Below, piece after piece: positions 37,871-50,247 of a stretch of 64,000 bases of DNA (positions are counted from its first letter, which is position 1; each line of letters starts with the position of its first letter). Location: positions 1 to 64,000 of the forward strand of contig JAECUM010009759.1 in NCBI GenBank assembly GCA_016617855.1, in the 5' to 3' direction. The position numbers and the translations under genes are program-made. The stretch is from Megalonaias nervosa (Eukaryota; Mollusca; Bivalvia; Unionida; Unionidae). The notes beneath the pieces are model-generated. The model saw only the letters and a program-made list of their open reading frames with translations. It was not told the origin of the DNA and did not search any database.

Positions 37871-39723
37871 CTGCACAAAAAGATTTTGTTCATAAGGTTC
37901 TCTCGTAAATTTTCTAGTATCAAATCATTCTTAAATCACAAAATTTTCAAATTCCATAATACATTATTATTGTAATCAATTCTCAAAATCTTCTCATTGG
38001 CAACAAACATGATGTAATTATATTGAAGTGGGGGGGGCAAATAACATATGCAAAGCTACACATCTTTTGACATTATCTGGCAGACTGATTTAGACTAAGG
38101 ATAAGATGACATATCAAACAAGTTCTTTCTTCAACTTGGAATAAAAAAAATTATCTTTAATATACCTGGTTTATATTTTCCAAATATTTTCCACTAATCT
38201 GTAGAATTCAAAACAGACTGAGATTTATAAAAGAATGATTTGGTATACTAAAGCAGACAATGTGTGGATGTCAGTGAAAACTCCTAAATAGTTCTAACAT
38301 GAATGTGCCAAGCAGAAAGTTGGTTGTTAACTATGTAATAACAAGAATGCTTCACGTTAGCGGTCTTGCTAAAGTTGTCAAATTATATAACAGTATTTTC
38401 ATATTATACAAGATTACAAACACTGCATTACAAAATGTTGCAAATAATTTTTACTAACCTTTTCCAGGTGGCACAAACTGTAATGGGAAAATACAACTTA
38501 CCAAAATCCACAGGAAAATAAACTTGTCCTACCAAAAGTAAATATCCACCAGGAGACAAGATAAAAGGCATACAAAACAAAAGTTATGGTTAAGAAATGC
38601 TCAGATGTGTCAAATACAAGGTCAAAATATTTATATAAATCACTCTCTTTCATAAAGATGAAAAAAAGTTGTTAAGTAGTTGGCCTTTATATACAGATGA
38701 AAAGAGAAATGATGTTTATATAGGGACATACTGTGCTTAACCTCTATACAAAGAGGATTGATATTTGCCAATTGTAAATTATTTTACCTCAAGCTCTCAA
38801 GCTGTGCAATTTCCCCATCATCTTCACCATCCTCAGCTTTGAGCGCTGCCTGAAACAACAAACAAAAGACCAACCCTAGAATCTTTCTCTTTTGTGGGGC
38901 AAAAGGTGGGGTAGTGGGCGGCCATGAAAAGTACCAATGTATTATAATTTACAACTTAAAATTTCTATGTTTAATTAAAAGGCACACACTGGTTGGACCA
39001 ACATCATTACAACTGTGTTTGCAATTAATGTTGAATCTGGACAAGAAAAAAGTATGTTAAACATCAATTAGTCCTCACTTACATTAGAAATGGTACAAGC
39101 CAATTAACTGATAAGCAAACAAGGGTTCAATCAATTATATGAGCAAATAAAGAACTTCAACCAAACATAAAACAACAATGCTGTTATCATCTTAAGAGAC
39201 TTGTGTAGGTCTGAGACTGACCATTTGGATGGCACATGAATAACTGCAAAATGCAACAACCAAACTCAGGGCCAGTAGAATGCTTTTCTTCCAGTGCTGT
39301 TGATTGCATATTTTATCAAAACTACAGCTTCAATGTTTCTATCAACATTTTTATTTTCACCCATACTTGATAGCACAAGAGCATCATTTGTCAAATTTTG
39401 AATGGTGTTTATTCCAGGATGTTTTCCTCCAAAGCTGGCAAATTCTATTGAGTGGGTTGTTCTGGATACAATTTTTCAGATGTTTTTCCGATTTTAGAAA
39501 CAGTAGCCATATTTAATGACAGAACAACATCATTTCTACAAATTTTAGAGACCTTTTTTGCAATGGACTGGCATCCCATCCAGTGCGCTCATTTGTTTCA
39601 TGCTAAAAATGCAGGATAATCTTAGAACTTGTGAATCACGAGTAGCTTGGGAAGAATCTTGGCTATAATGTAGATAGAGCAAAATATGAAGCATTTCATC
39701 ATAGTGTCGACTTTAAGTGTTAC
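37871..39723 (-). other. Two short FHOD introns around the 38788-38849 exon
   Basis: The introns are 37871-38787 and 38850-39723 (917 and 874 bp). Both lack recognisable repeats, unlike every larger intron here. Confidence 0.75.
38788..38849 (-). CDS. FHOD: FHOD exon, acidic post-FH3 segment (AALKAEDGEDDG...)
   Basis: The 62-nt exon begins in phase 0 after acceptor gttgtttcag and ends in phase 2 at TTGAG|GTAAAA. It encodes AALKAEDGEDDGEIAQLESL plus two bases of an Arg codon. It continues the FHOD pattern seen in vertebrates (ENALKLEDGD). The following exon supplies the last base of Arg and continues QTPRIKSEEE. The donor is not consensus after position +4 but is the only in-frame choice seen. 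Confidence 0.92.
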
Positions 39724-39867
39724 CTCAAATATCTGGAACTGCGTTAGGAGATCAAGATCAGCGCCTTTTTTGTTCATATGCCGCTGTGTGATCCGCTCCA
39801 TACCCAGCTCTTCAAGAGCATCAGTTACATCGTAGAATGTTTCTTGGTCTGGTATGGCATTCAGCAC
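39724..39867 (-). CDS. FHOD: FHOD exon, end of FH3/DID (IPDQETFYDVTDALEELGME...)
   Basis: The 144-nt exon is a phase 0 to phase 0 cassette of 48 codons, with acceptor ctgtttcag and donor GAG|GTAACA. It encodes VLNAIPDQETFYDVTDALEE, then LGMERITQRHMNKKGADLDLLTQFQIFE. DQ-x-FYDVTDALE-x-x-GME is diagnostic of FHOD proteins, and D-L-D-L-x-T-Q closes the armadillo domain. The first Met of the longest open frame here is internal and not a start codon. Confidence 0.97.
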
Positions 39868-40084
39868 CTGAAACAGATGGCAATCAGTGTCTACTGGGCA
39901 CCCACTTTCTAGGGTGCTTTTTGTGATTTTGAAAACAAAGAAACAATTCTAGTGGTACTTAAATAAGGTGATTTGCCTCTGAATAAAATTGTGAGATTCA
40001 TGACAATGACAGTTTACATTTAGCTTATGCTTTCTCTGTGCTCCAAAATAATTTTTTAAGAATGGCTAAGGACAAGCAGCTTTT

Positions 40085-40260
40085 TAAGACTCATTAATCC
40101 CATGTAACAATTATCCTAACATTTATTCCATGTAACAATTATCCCATGTAACAATTATTCCAACAATTATCCCATGTAACAATTATTCCATGTAATAATT
40201 ATTCCATGTAACAATTATTCCAACAATTATCCCATGTAACAATTATTTCATGTAACAAGC
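40085..40260. repeat. Short AT-rich tandem repeat
   Basis: tcccatgtaacaattattcc plus aacaattat repeats with indels. Confidence 0.88.
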
Positions 40261-41076
40261 TACTTGTCCTGATGAGACTTTGTCCACAGTCTTAGAAACT
40301 CAGCAAGTAGTATCCCAAGAAAGAAGGGTACATGAATGAATTGGACAGACACTGGCCTATCCTAACTAGGACACACTGTAATAATCACAGAATCCAAGAA
40401 AATGAGTACCTCATATACCCTGAAAGAAAACCACCTCCAAAAGGTTTCCAGTCAGTTGCCAATCTCCCAAACAGTTTGTTCCAACCTCGCATGACACTTT
40501 GCCCACCCAGCTGCTAACATACACAACCAAGCACCAAACAATATGACAGTCTAATAGTTTCTCACTCAGTTTTATAAATCAAGTTGTAATATTTAAGGGA
40601 AAAAAACATAAAACTAATACCAAGTCAACCATCATACATGCCCATGCACCAAAGATTATGGTATCTTCAAATTTTATCAATGTATTGATCATTTTTTCTT
40701 AATGTCAATATTTTGTTGTGTGTCATGACATTCCATTCTTTTAACCATACTTAGTTTCATTCACTGATGAATGAGATTCACCACTTGTATGTGTGCTTCC
40801 TTAGTAGTGAAGTAGCATTATTATACGGTGTACAGGTTTCATTCATAAAATGAATAACAAGTAAAATTTTTAATAAAATGCTGAAATAAATTTTTTCTTC
40901 AACTGAGTTATTCCTATAACAGAGCCAATTAATTAATATGCTTGCTTTAAAGCATACAAGATTATTATTGACTGATTATTTTAAAATATTGAGCCCTCAT
41001 TTACGTGGCCTAGAAAGCCCTCACGAGCTGGCCGTCCTGCATCACATGACCTAGGGTCCAATTTTTTTCAGTACTT

Positions 41077-41394
41077 GTGTATGTGTGATTTGGATTTTAA
41101 TGTAGCTTTAACAATTTTTCAGTCATATCGCTATGATGTCTGCAGTGTGGCAGTTTATAGTGATGTCTAGCACTGGGGCATCATGCCGCAGACATGTAGC
41201 ATGATGTCCCACCCAGTCACATTATCCTGACCAGGCCAACCAGTCCTAACACTAACCTCTTAATGATGAGTGCCTAGAAAGGCACCTGTTAGTACCATTT
41301 TTAGAAGTCTCTGGCATGACTCAGCTGGGGTTCGAACCCGCAACCTCCCACATCCGAGGTGGATGCTCTAACCACAATGCCACTGAAAAGATCA
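41077..41394 (-). mobile_element. SINE family A, full-length copy
   Basis: In reverse orientation it has box A (GGCATTGTGGTTAGAGC) and box B (GGGTTCGAACCCC on the minus strand), then the family body. A 12-bp duplication TTTTCAGTACTT at 41065-41076 and 41395-41406 flanks it. Confidence 0.94.
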
Positions 41395-42061
41395 TTTTCA
41401 GTACTTAGTTAATAACCAATACATATTACCCCTGTTTATGCTCTGCAGTAGTACCAAGTCAGTTATCAACAAAAGTTTAAGTGAATATTTATTTATTTTT
41501 ATTTTTTTTTTTACTTGATTTGTATGAGAATGTCTCAACTAATTTCAGTGAGATTACTCTCTACTCATAAAATCAAATGGTTTACTCCCAAACTGGGTAA
41601 AGGCAGTTTCATACCTGTGGAATTCATCTTCTAAAGTACACTATTATGTCAATATTCCTGTAAAAAGGTCAAGTATTGCTGCATTTGTTTTAGTAACTTA
41701 CGTGGTTTTTTCTGCATAATTAGAATTCTAATGTAGACTAGAGTTCATAGTTTATAATGCTCGATTCAATGGCAAAATTAAACACGACAAATATCTGGTC
41801 TGCATCAAGAGACTGTTTTCAGCTCTTTGCAGTGTTGCACTAGTTGAGAAACAATGTTTCTGAGAGACTTTTTCTCCAGCTTCTAAACAAGCCAATTACG
41901 TAACCAAGCAGTCATTTGACAATGGGTGTCTAGTTAAATGTTCTGCAGAACCAGCTATCTCCCCTACATTTGTATGCTTGGCAGTATAACCCATTTCATA
42001 AACTTTCACATAAGTCTTAACACAGCCATGAAAGCTTTTCTGCTTTAATAGGCACAACAGG

Positions 42062-44180
42062 CATGACACAGATGAACCATGTATCAGTATACAAACATCA
42101 AACCTACAGTAATATTATCCCAAAGTTTCAACTGAATGCAGCAACAGGCATGACACAGATGACCCATATACCAGTATACAAACTTCAAACCTACAGTAAT
42201 ATTATCCCAAAGACCCATGTATCAATATACAAACTTCAAACCTACAGTAATATTATCCCAAAGTTTCAACTGAATGCAGCAACAGGCATGACACAGATGA
42301 CCCATATACCAGTATACAAACTTCAAACCTACGGTAATATTATCCCAAAGACCCATGTATCAATATACAAACTTCAAACCTACAGTAATATTATCCCAAA
42401 GTCCCATGTATCAGTATATAAACTTCAAACCTACAGTAATATCCCAAAGTTCCATGTATCAGTATACAAACTTCAAACCTACATAAATATTATCCCAAAG
42501 ACCCATGTATCAGTGTACAAACTTCAAATCTACAGTAATATTATCGCAAACCTACAGTAATATTATCCCAAACCTACAGCAATATTATCCCAAAGTCCCA
42601 TGTATCAGTATACAAACTTCAAACCTACAGTAATATTATCCCAAAGACCCATGTATCAGTATACAAACTTGAAATCTACAGTAATATTATCCCGAAGACC
42701 CATGTATCAGTATACAAACTTCAAACCTAAAGTAATATTATCCTAAAGTCCCATGTATCAGTATACAAACTTCAAACCTACAGTAATATTATCCCAAACC
42801 TACAGCAATATTATCCCAAAGTCCCATGTATCAGTGTACAAACTTCAAACCTACAGTAATATTATCCCAAAGACCCATGTATCAGTACACAAACTTGAAA
42901 TCTACAGTAATATTATCCAAAACCTACAGTAATATTATCCCAAAGTCCCATGTATCAGTATACAAACTTCAAACCTACAGTAATATTATCCTAAAGTCCC
43001 ATGTATCGGTATACAAACTTCAAACCTATAGTAATATTATCCCAAAGTCCCATGTCTCAGGATACAAACTTCAAACCTGTAGTAATATTATCCCAAAGTC
43101 CCATGTATCAGTATACAAACTTCAAACCTACAGTAATATTTTCCCAAAGTACCATGTATCAGTATACAAACTTCAAACCTACAGTAATATTATCCTAAAG
43201 TCCCATGTAACAATACAAACTTCACACCTACAGCAATATTAACCCAAAGTCCCATGTATCAGTATACAAACCTCAAACCTACAGTAATATTATCCCAAAG
43301 ACCCATGTATCGGTACACCAACTTCAAACCTACAGTAATATTATCCCAAAGTCCCATGTCTCAGGATACAAACTTCAAACCTACTGTATTATTATCCCAA
43401 ACCTACAGTAATATTATCCCATGTATCAGTACACAAATTTCAAACCTACAGTTATATTATCCCAAAGACCCATGTATCAGTATACAAACTTCAAACCTAC
43501 AGTAATATTATCCCAAAGTCCCATGTACCAGTATACAAACTTCAAACCTACAGTAATATTATCCCAGACCCATGTATCAGTATACAAACTTCAAACCTAC
43601 AGTAATATTATCCCAAAGTCCCATGTATCAGTATACTAACTTCATACCTACAGTAATATTACCACAAAGACCCATGTAGCAGTACACAAACTTCAAACCT
43701 ACAGTAATATTATCCCAAAGTCCCATGCATCAGTATACAAACTTCAAACCTACAGTAATATTATCCCAAAATCCCATGTATCAATATACAAACTTCAAAC
43801 CTACAGTAATATTATCCCAAAGTGCCATGTATCAGTATACAAACCTCAAACCTACAGTAATATTATCCCAAAGTGCCATGTATCAGTATACAAACTTCAA
43901 CCTACAGTAATATTATCCCAAAGTGCCATGTATCAGTATACAAACTTCAACCTACAGTAATATTATCCCAAAGTGCCATGTATCAGTACACAAATTTCAA
44001 ACCTACAGTAAAATTATCCCAAAGTCCCATGTATCAGTATACAAACTTCAAACCTACAGTAATATTATCCCAAAGTGCCATGTATCAGTATACAAACTTC
44101 AAACCTACAGTAATATTATCCCAAAGTGCCATGTATCAGTATACAAACTTCAACCTACAGTAATATTATCCCAAAGTGAA
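42062..44180. repeat. 51-bp minisatellite, 2.1 kb (~40 units)
   Basis: The unit is cccatgtatcagtatacaaa, then cttcaaacctacagtaatat, then tatcccaaagt. Period 51 is divisible by three, so overlapping open frames appear that encode MYQYTNFKPTVILSQ-type repeats; these are not genes. Early units alternate with an 87-bp variant carrying tttcaactgaatgcagcaac. It is the longest array here. Confidence 0.97.
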
Positions 44181-44984
44181 CGCAGCAAGAGATCTTGAAG
44201 ATACAAGACTTTTAACACAAAACTTCGCATGACATACAACAATGACACAAGCTTTCTGATTATGCAAGACAGGAATTCCTGGTGTATCAGTGTATAACCT
44301 TAAACCTGTACTAACATTATACTGAAGTTTCAACTGAATGTGAAGCAGGAGACAGGCAATACAGAAACTCCTAGCATGTCCATAATAAACTTTTGACATT
44401 TAGTAATATTATGCTAAAGTTTCATCAGAACAGGGCTATTGATGTAGATGTCACTTTTAAAAACCTGAATACAAAACGTGAACATTCTTCACCATGTTAC
44501 AAGCTTTCTTAAGACTAACTTTTATCATATCACTGCATATGCTCTAGATCTATACCAATATTATCCCAAACATAAATCTGAATGCAGTAAGTGATGCAGA
44601 AAATATGTGATTTTCAAGAACTTTAACGCAAAACTTTAATATTGTTAATAAAGATGCTGATCACTGCTGACATCACACTGATGAGACAAAACCCAAACAT
44701 AATTGAATCCATCACGAGTCCAAAAGTTCTTGAGAATCATTTCACTTTGCTCATTTCTGGTTTAATGGAATAAGATTGGCGATTTTCCTCAATTGATAAA
44801 TATAGTCTAACATTCTGTGATCGTTTTAAAGAAACTTATGAAACTTGCATAACTAGAATTGTTTTTTTAAAAGATGTATTCCTGCTCTTCCCATTTTGAT
44901 TTCACCTTGAACGTAAAAAATGCACCAAGGGCATTTGTCAGCTGGATGTGTGGATGCCTTTTCAAGTTCAGACATTAACATATA

Positions 44985-45375
44985 AGGTGGGGGATCATCA
45001 TAGTTTTCAATTTCAAGTATAGGCAAGGTGGGGGATCATCAAAGTTTTCAATTTCAAGTATAGACAAGATGGGAGATTATCATAGTTTTCAATTTCAAGT
45101 ATAGACAAGGTGGGGGATCACCACAGTTTTCAATTTCAAGTATAGACAAGGTGGTGGATCATAACAGTTTTCAATTTCAAGTATATACAAGGTGGGGGAT
45201 CATCATAGCTTTCAATTTCAAGTATAGACAAGGTGGGGAATCATCATAGCTTTCAATTTCAAGTATACACAAGGTGGGGAAATTATAATAGTTTCAATTT
45301 CAAGTATAAACAAGGTGGTGGAATCATAATAGTTTTCAATTTCAAGTATATACAAGGTGGGGGATTCATAATAGT
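44985..45375. repeat. ~41-bp minisatellite (~9 units)
   Basis: gtgggggatcatcatagttt plus tcaatttcaagtatagacaa repeats. Confidence 0.93.
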
Positions 45376-45529
45376 TTTCAAGCTCAGGAAGCATATAGTG
45401 GGTGCAGGATCTTGATAGTTTTCAAGTATATATGAGGCAGGGGTGTCTTTTCAGAGTTTTCCAGGCATCAATCTGGAGACTCCAGTTTGACACGTCAGTG
45501 TTTCCCCTAGAGATGCAAGACTGAGAATA

Positions 45530-45790
45530 AAATACCTTATTGATGTCAGAAATGGAGGGTCAGGCTGAGCAAAAAACAAAACCTTGGTGTCAGAACTGGT
45601 GGTCAAATTAAAATTTTTAGGGTCTCTGATGCACAAATGAGGGTAAATGGAAAGATTGAGAGTAAAGCATTCCATTATGTCTGAACTTGGGGTCAGACTG
45701 AGCACAAAACAAAACCTTGGTGTCAGAACTGGAGGTCAAATTAAAACTTTTGGGGTCTCTGATGCACAAATTTGGGTCAAGGGACAAACT
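45530..45790. repeat. ~115-bp tandem duplication
   Basis: The text ggtcaaattaaaatttttag, ggtctctgatgcacaaatga and gagcaaaaaacaaaaccttg occurs twice about 115 bp apart. Confidence 0.75.
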
Positions 45791-45967
45791 GTAGTTTACA
45801 TTTGGGTCATTTATCACACATGCCAATTCTCAGACAAGACAGATATATAACTCGTTTCATTTGAAAATTTATTAAAAATAAATCCCGCCTCTGAAGCCCT
45901 ACCCATAGAGGCATGATCAAATTCCTGAATAACTATCACAATCTACTCTCAAAAGACTGTAACTTAC

Positions 45968-46735
45968 CCAGAGGTCCTGGGTAGCTGACGGGTCTAAAGT
46001 GCTTGCTTTTACCTATCTCTTCTCACCTCTGTGCATGTGGGTTAGAGTCTTGGGCTTGGCCAATGTGGGTATGTGAGAAAACTGCCAGTAGCTTTCCTGT
46101 GAGTTGGTGGTTCTTTCCGGGGTTTTCCCGGGTTTTTCCTCCACCAGTCATACTGTTCGCAATGTATAGCCAACAGACCTGTCACACTGAACAGAATGAA
46201 AATCAGGATGCCAAAGGAAAAAAAAACACAGGATCTGGAGGAAAAAAATCAGGATCAGTGTTTGCGACCATATATTTACAAACATTTTACAACTGACATC
46301 ATCGCTGTTTTATGCTATTTACTTAATGTAAAAATGTATGCAGGTCATACCATGAAAAGATATCATTTTTCTATTTTTATCTTTTAAGCTGATATTTAGT
46401 GTTAATTCAATTAACACACTAAATATCAGCATCAAAGATGAAAATGGGAAAAATGACAGATTTTTATGATATGACTGTAGTTTATCGCTCACAAAATTTC
46501 TTCATTACTTTTGCTCTCTTTGCTGAGCCATTGTGAATCGAAAGGTATTTTTTAAAAAAATCTGTGGTATATTTACAGAATCAGAATTTTAGACAAAAAA
46601 ATCAGGAAATCTTGATTTTCAGATTTTTGAACAAAATTTGGTGATGATCCCAAGTAAGTTGAAATAAATGGTAGGTCAGAGCCTATCATGTGCTGAAAAA
46701 TGGCATTAAAACCCACAATACAACAACATAACTGA
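45968..46735 (+). mobile_element. SINE family B copy split by a 508-bp insertion
   Basis: The head and body (gggtctaaagtgcttgc; tttccggggttttcccgggt) run to 46171. The tail resumes at 46680-46735 (gcctatcatgtgctgaaaaa tggcattaaaa). The break falls inside the conserved gtatagcctatc of the family. AGCC is present on both sides (46168-46171 and 46680-46683). Confidence 0.88.
46172..46679. mobile_element. 508-bp insertion with large imperfect palindrome
   Basis: It interrupts a SINE B copy with a 4-bp AGCC duplication. The end AACAGACCTGTC and the reverse complement of the other end CTGACCTACC are weakly alike. The middle holds a palindrome centred near 46409 (arms gctgatatttagtgttaatt and aattaacacactaaatatca, 46388-46430). 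Weaker pairing extends to about 46340-46480. It has no coding frame and is probably a MITE-like or foldback element of unknown family. Confidence 0.6.
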
Positions 46736-47299
46736 CCCAAGTTTATGTGATTAGCTTAAATGGTGCAGTTCCATTACACTAAACACATCCATACATTTGA
46801 ATCTACTGCTGGACAGACTATTTCTCAATATCATATCCCTGCAAAGTGGTAATAGTTTCTTTTGAAATGAGCACTTGTGTGAGATTCTTTATAGAAAAAG
46901 CTCAACTAAGTGACTTTAACCATTTCTATCTAAATAAATTCTGATCATTTGATATTGTTCTACATTTTTCGTCAGATAGTTGCAAATTCAGAAATGATTT
47001 AAAAATTCTACCAAGCTATGTCTCACTTGCAAACTGATCTTACTATGATATGTTGCACATGAATTTGCAAAAACCTGAATACTGAACCTAACCAGAGTTA
47101 ATAATAGCAACATACCACAGTCATGGATGCAGTCACTGCAGAAATTAATTTGTCTCAACTATGTCTTGCATTCAAGACAAAATGTGACAATCATCAGTAT
47201 GACTGGCTGCAGTCACTGCAGATCAGTGATGCCTTTGTCTTAACTATGTCTTGCATTCACGACAAAATGTGACAAGTCACATTAGTATGAGTGACTCAC

Positions 47300-47394
47300 C
47301 TTGTTGACGAGTGTCATGGCATATACAAGCAACTCTGTATCACCACCTTCTTTCTCATCCAATACTGTCATGACGTTTACCCATGGTTTCATGC
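47300..47394 (-). CDS. FHOD: FHOD exon, FH3/DID segment (MKPWVNVMTVLDEKEGG...)
   Basis: The 95-nt exon enters in phase 1 (completing a Gly codon) after acceptor aattttcag and leaves in phase 0 at AAG|GTGAGT. It encodes GMKPWVNVMTVLDEKEGG followed by DTELLVYAMTLVNK. The pattern PW-N/L-hydrophobic, then ELLVYxMTLxNK matches the FHOD armadillo region. The last residues continue directly into VLNAIPDQETFYD of the next exon. Upstream lies the 3.5-kb intron carrying the inverted-repeat element at 48.2-50.2 kb. Confidence 0.96.
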
Positions 47395-47687
47395 CTGAAA
47401 ATTATTATATGCATCATTTTACTTCTCTTTAATAAACACTGAATGTTGCACAGCTCTGTAATTGGTAGTTATTCACTTGGAACACAACATTACTCACTAA
47501 CCTAACATGGGTTCTTTTTATATCAATTAACCCACAAAAGTGATTTGAAAAATAAATTGTTTAAGATGCCATGAATGCAAAGAGGAAAAGTGTAAAAATT
47601 ACTAAAAATCTACAAAGCAAGATGATGATTTTAATTCTTGAGAACAAGGGAGCTCAATTTCTCCCAATACTTTCATCATCTCAAAAT

Positions 47688-47978
47688 GCATATGATTTCT
47701 CTTGATTCTGAGATATCTCAAAATACATATGATTTCTCCTGATTCTTTGATCATCTCAAAATACATATGATTTCTCCTGATTCTTTGATCATCTCAAAAG
47801 ACACGATTTCTCTTGATTCTTAGAATACCTCAAAATACATACAATTTCTCCTGATTCTTTGATTCTTTGATCATCTCAAAATACATATGATTTCTCCTGA
47901 TTCTTTGATCATCTCAAAATACATATGATTTCTCCTGATTCTTTGAATATCTCAAAATACATATGATTTCTGCTGAAG
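47688..47978. repeat. ~38-bp minisatellite (~7 units)
   Basis: atctcaaaatacatatgatt plus tctcctgattctttgatc repeats, within the intron upstream of the 47300-47394 exon. Confidence 0.92.
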
Positions 47979-48176
47979 TAAATGCTCCCTCTTACAAATA
48001 ATGGGAACAAATATGAAACCAGGCTTACAATGAGGGATGTTCCAACATGGTTATGTCATGACAGTACACTAAAACACAAAAACTGAGTACTTAACAAAAT
48101 ATAAGAAAATTATAATTAGTTTTCATGAGCCAACAACTAAAATAAATTGAAAAAAAAAGGTAGAATTGATAGTACA

Positions 48177-48177
<1 letters not shown>

Positions 48178-48213
<36 letters not shown>

Positions 48214-48245
48214 TACATATATATATATACATACATATATATACA
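48178..48245. repeat. (TA)n/(CA)n microsatellite abutting a transposon end
   Basis: TA runs with an ACACACACA core end directly at the CAGTGTGACCCC end of the element at 48246. Confidence 0.93.
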
Positions 48246-50247
48246 CAGTGTGACCCCACTCTAACACGGTAGTTGGGAGCCATAGAACCCGACCATGTTA
48301 TAGACCGAACTGTGTTATAAGCAGCCAGGTCAGCTGAAGAAAATGATACATGTACCCGAATAAATGTGCTGGGGGGGGGAGGGTAGGTAATAAATGCGGA
48401 CGCAAAATACCTGCTTCATTGGCACAGTTATCATCTTAAATCGATGCATACTAAATGAGAAATACACCTGTAGTGAAAACAGAGAAGGCATATATAATAT
48501 ATTACTTTATTCAGAGAACCACGCACTGGTACATATACGCGTATACTGTTTATATATACATGTCTAATGTATAGCAATGAATAAAGTATCAACACTGTGT
48601 ACTCACGTCACATACACTGAATCCAAAATACAAGTAATTCCATCGAAAATATGCACACACACAGAGATTTAAAATATTCAATAATTTTGTTACAGGTCAT
48701 ATAGGTCTGTATTCAGTGGGGAAAAAAAATAGCACAATCACGTAACAAATGATGAAGCACGTTTACTTTTCAGTATCTCCCAAGTTGGTAAAAGTTTGCG
48801 TCTTAAGCGCCATTGGTAGAGTTCGTAAGCATAAACTTTTTTCCTGTAAAAAGGAAACTTTCACAGTACAGTAAAAGTGTTCCAGTCACGTTGGAAACTG
48901 AAACAATCCATCAGATTTCATTGTTTTTATTCAAGTTCGGTACTGACTTCCTTTGAAGAAAGGTTCGTTTTTATTGAAGATTGTAGTCGGCTTTCTTTGA
49001 TGAAGGGTACATGCGTTATTGAAGTCGCCACTAAAGGACAGCTTTGGAGAACCAAACAAATGCCTGTTTCTTACTGTGGCGGCAACATCAAAAAATTGTA
49101 CAGATGATTGAGACATTTTTTCCCATTTGCTTAGTACGTTTTCATTACAATCGGTGCTTCAAAGGTAATGTTTTCTTTGAAATTTCAGCTACTATTTTAT
49201 CTCGGTACATTTGTTTTAAATGAATTGGCCATGTATGGTCCACTGTAGTTGCTGTTCCTCCCTGTCTGTTGAATAGACAAGTGAAAGCTTGCTTTTTTTT
49301 TTACATTTGTGGTAGTGGAGTGATGCTGCCTTCGAAGTATGCGTCAGAAATTAAAAGAAATGGTAAATTGACGATAGAGACGCAGGTGTTCTGGTCTGAT
49401 GACAGGGATTACTACAGAAAATGTGAATGTTCTGAAGGATTTAATTCTGAGTGAAAAGAAGAGTAATTTTACTTACCATCCACATACAAATGTCAGTCTA
49501 TGTAAATATATTAGTTACTAGCGAGCGGCCGAAAATCCGACGAAAGATAGATTATGAGATAATGCCTCGTCCGGTTGATCTCCGCTACCAGAAATGTAAA
49601 TTTGAAGAAAAAAAAAGCGGATATCTCAAAACATACAGTGCTAATGCTAGATGTCAACATAAGCGGATTATGATATAACAATGCACTGTTAAGATGGTTT
49701 GTCAATATGGACAAAAAATTTGTTTATGTAACAATAGATAAATTTCAGTGCATTTTATATTGACTTTGTGGCTTCCTTTCATGGGGCCTCTGAATTTCTC
49801 CACTCCAAACCAATGGTTGTATATACAAGTTTAAACAGCCAACAATGTCACCAATAAAATAAATCGACAGATGGTGTATTTTGCCGCCAATAAGGAAAAA
49901 AAAAAAATATCGCAATTTGCGACATTGGCGAAGCCTAGCGCGATTCCTGAATAGAACTTTTTACACATTATTTTTCGTACTTTTAAGAAGAAAACATTTT
50001 TTTTCGTGTATGAGAAAAATGCATATAAAATTTCATGAGCCACGCCACGATCGTCTTGTATTATTCATACGCGATCTCTTCCCTAAAATGAGAATAAACT
50101 TTTTTTGTTTTTTTTCTTACTTTTAAGAAAGAATTTTTTTTCGTGTATGAGAAAAATACATGTATATGAAATTTCAGGAGCCTGACCATGACCATGTTAT
50201 ACCAGAATTCGTGTTATAACGGAGCGTGCTATAGCGGGGTCACACTG
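48246..50247. mobile_element. ~2.0-kb Tc1/pogo-like inverted-repeat element, no intact transposase
   Basis: The left end CAGTGTGACCCCACTCTAAC and the right end, whose reverse complement is CAGTGTGACCCCGCTATAGC, match over the outer bases. A TA follows the right end, and the left end abuts a (TA)n/(CA)n tract where the target TA is ambiguous (TA at 48242-48243, two bases away). Both ends continue with gttata-rich subterminal sequence. The interior has only short frames (48877-49107, 49269-49454) without a recognised DDE domain, so it is probably non-autonomous or decayed. Confidence 0.78.

Larger units (their letters stand above)
39868..47299 (-). other. FHOD intron, 7.4 kb
   Basis: It contains the AT-rich short array, SINE A, the 2.1-kb 51-bp array, the 41-bp array, a 115-bp duplication, and the split SINE B. 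40260-41064, 41407-42060, 44180-44985 and 46736-47299 hold nothing recognised. Confidence 0.65.

Noticed and set aside
38459..38477. 19-nt microexon TTTGTGCCACCTGGAAAAG with AG/GT borders on the minus strand
   Set aside because: Inserting 19 nt between the 38788 and 37870 exons breaks the otherwise perfect phase chain.
42063..44198. Many overlapping plus-strand frames encoding YTNFKPTVILSQ repeats
   Set aside because: All arise from the 51-bp array, and each is closed whenever a unit is truncated.
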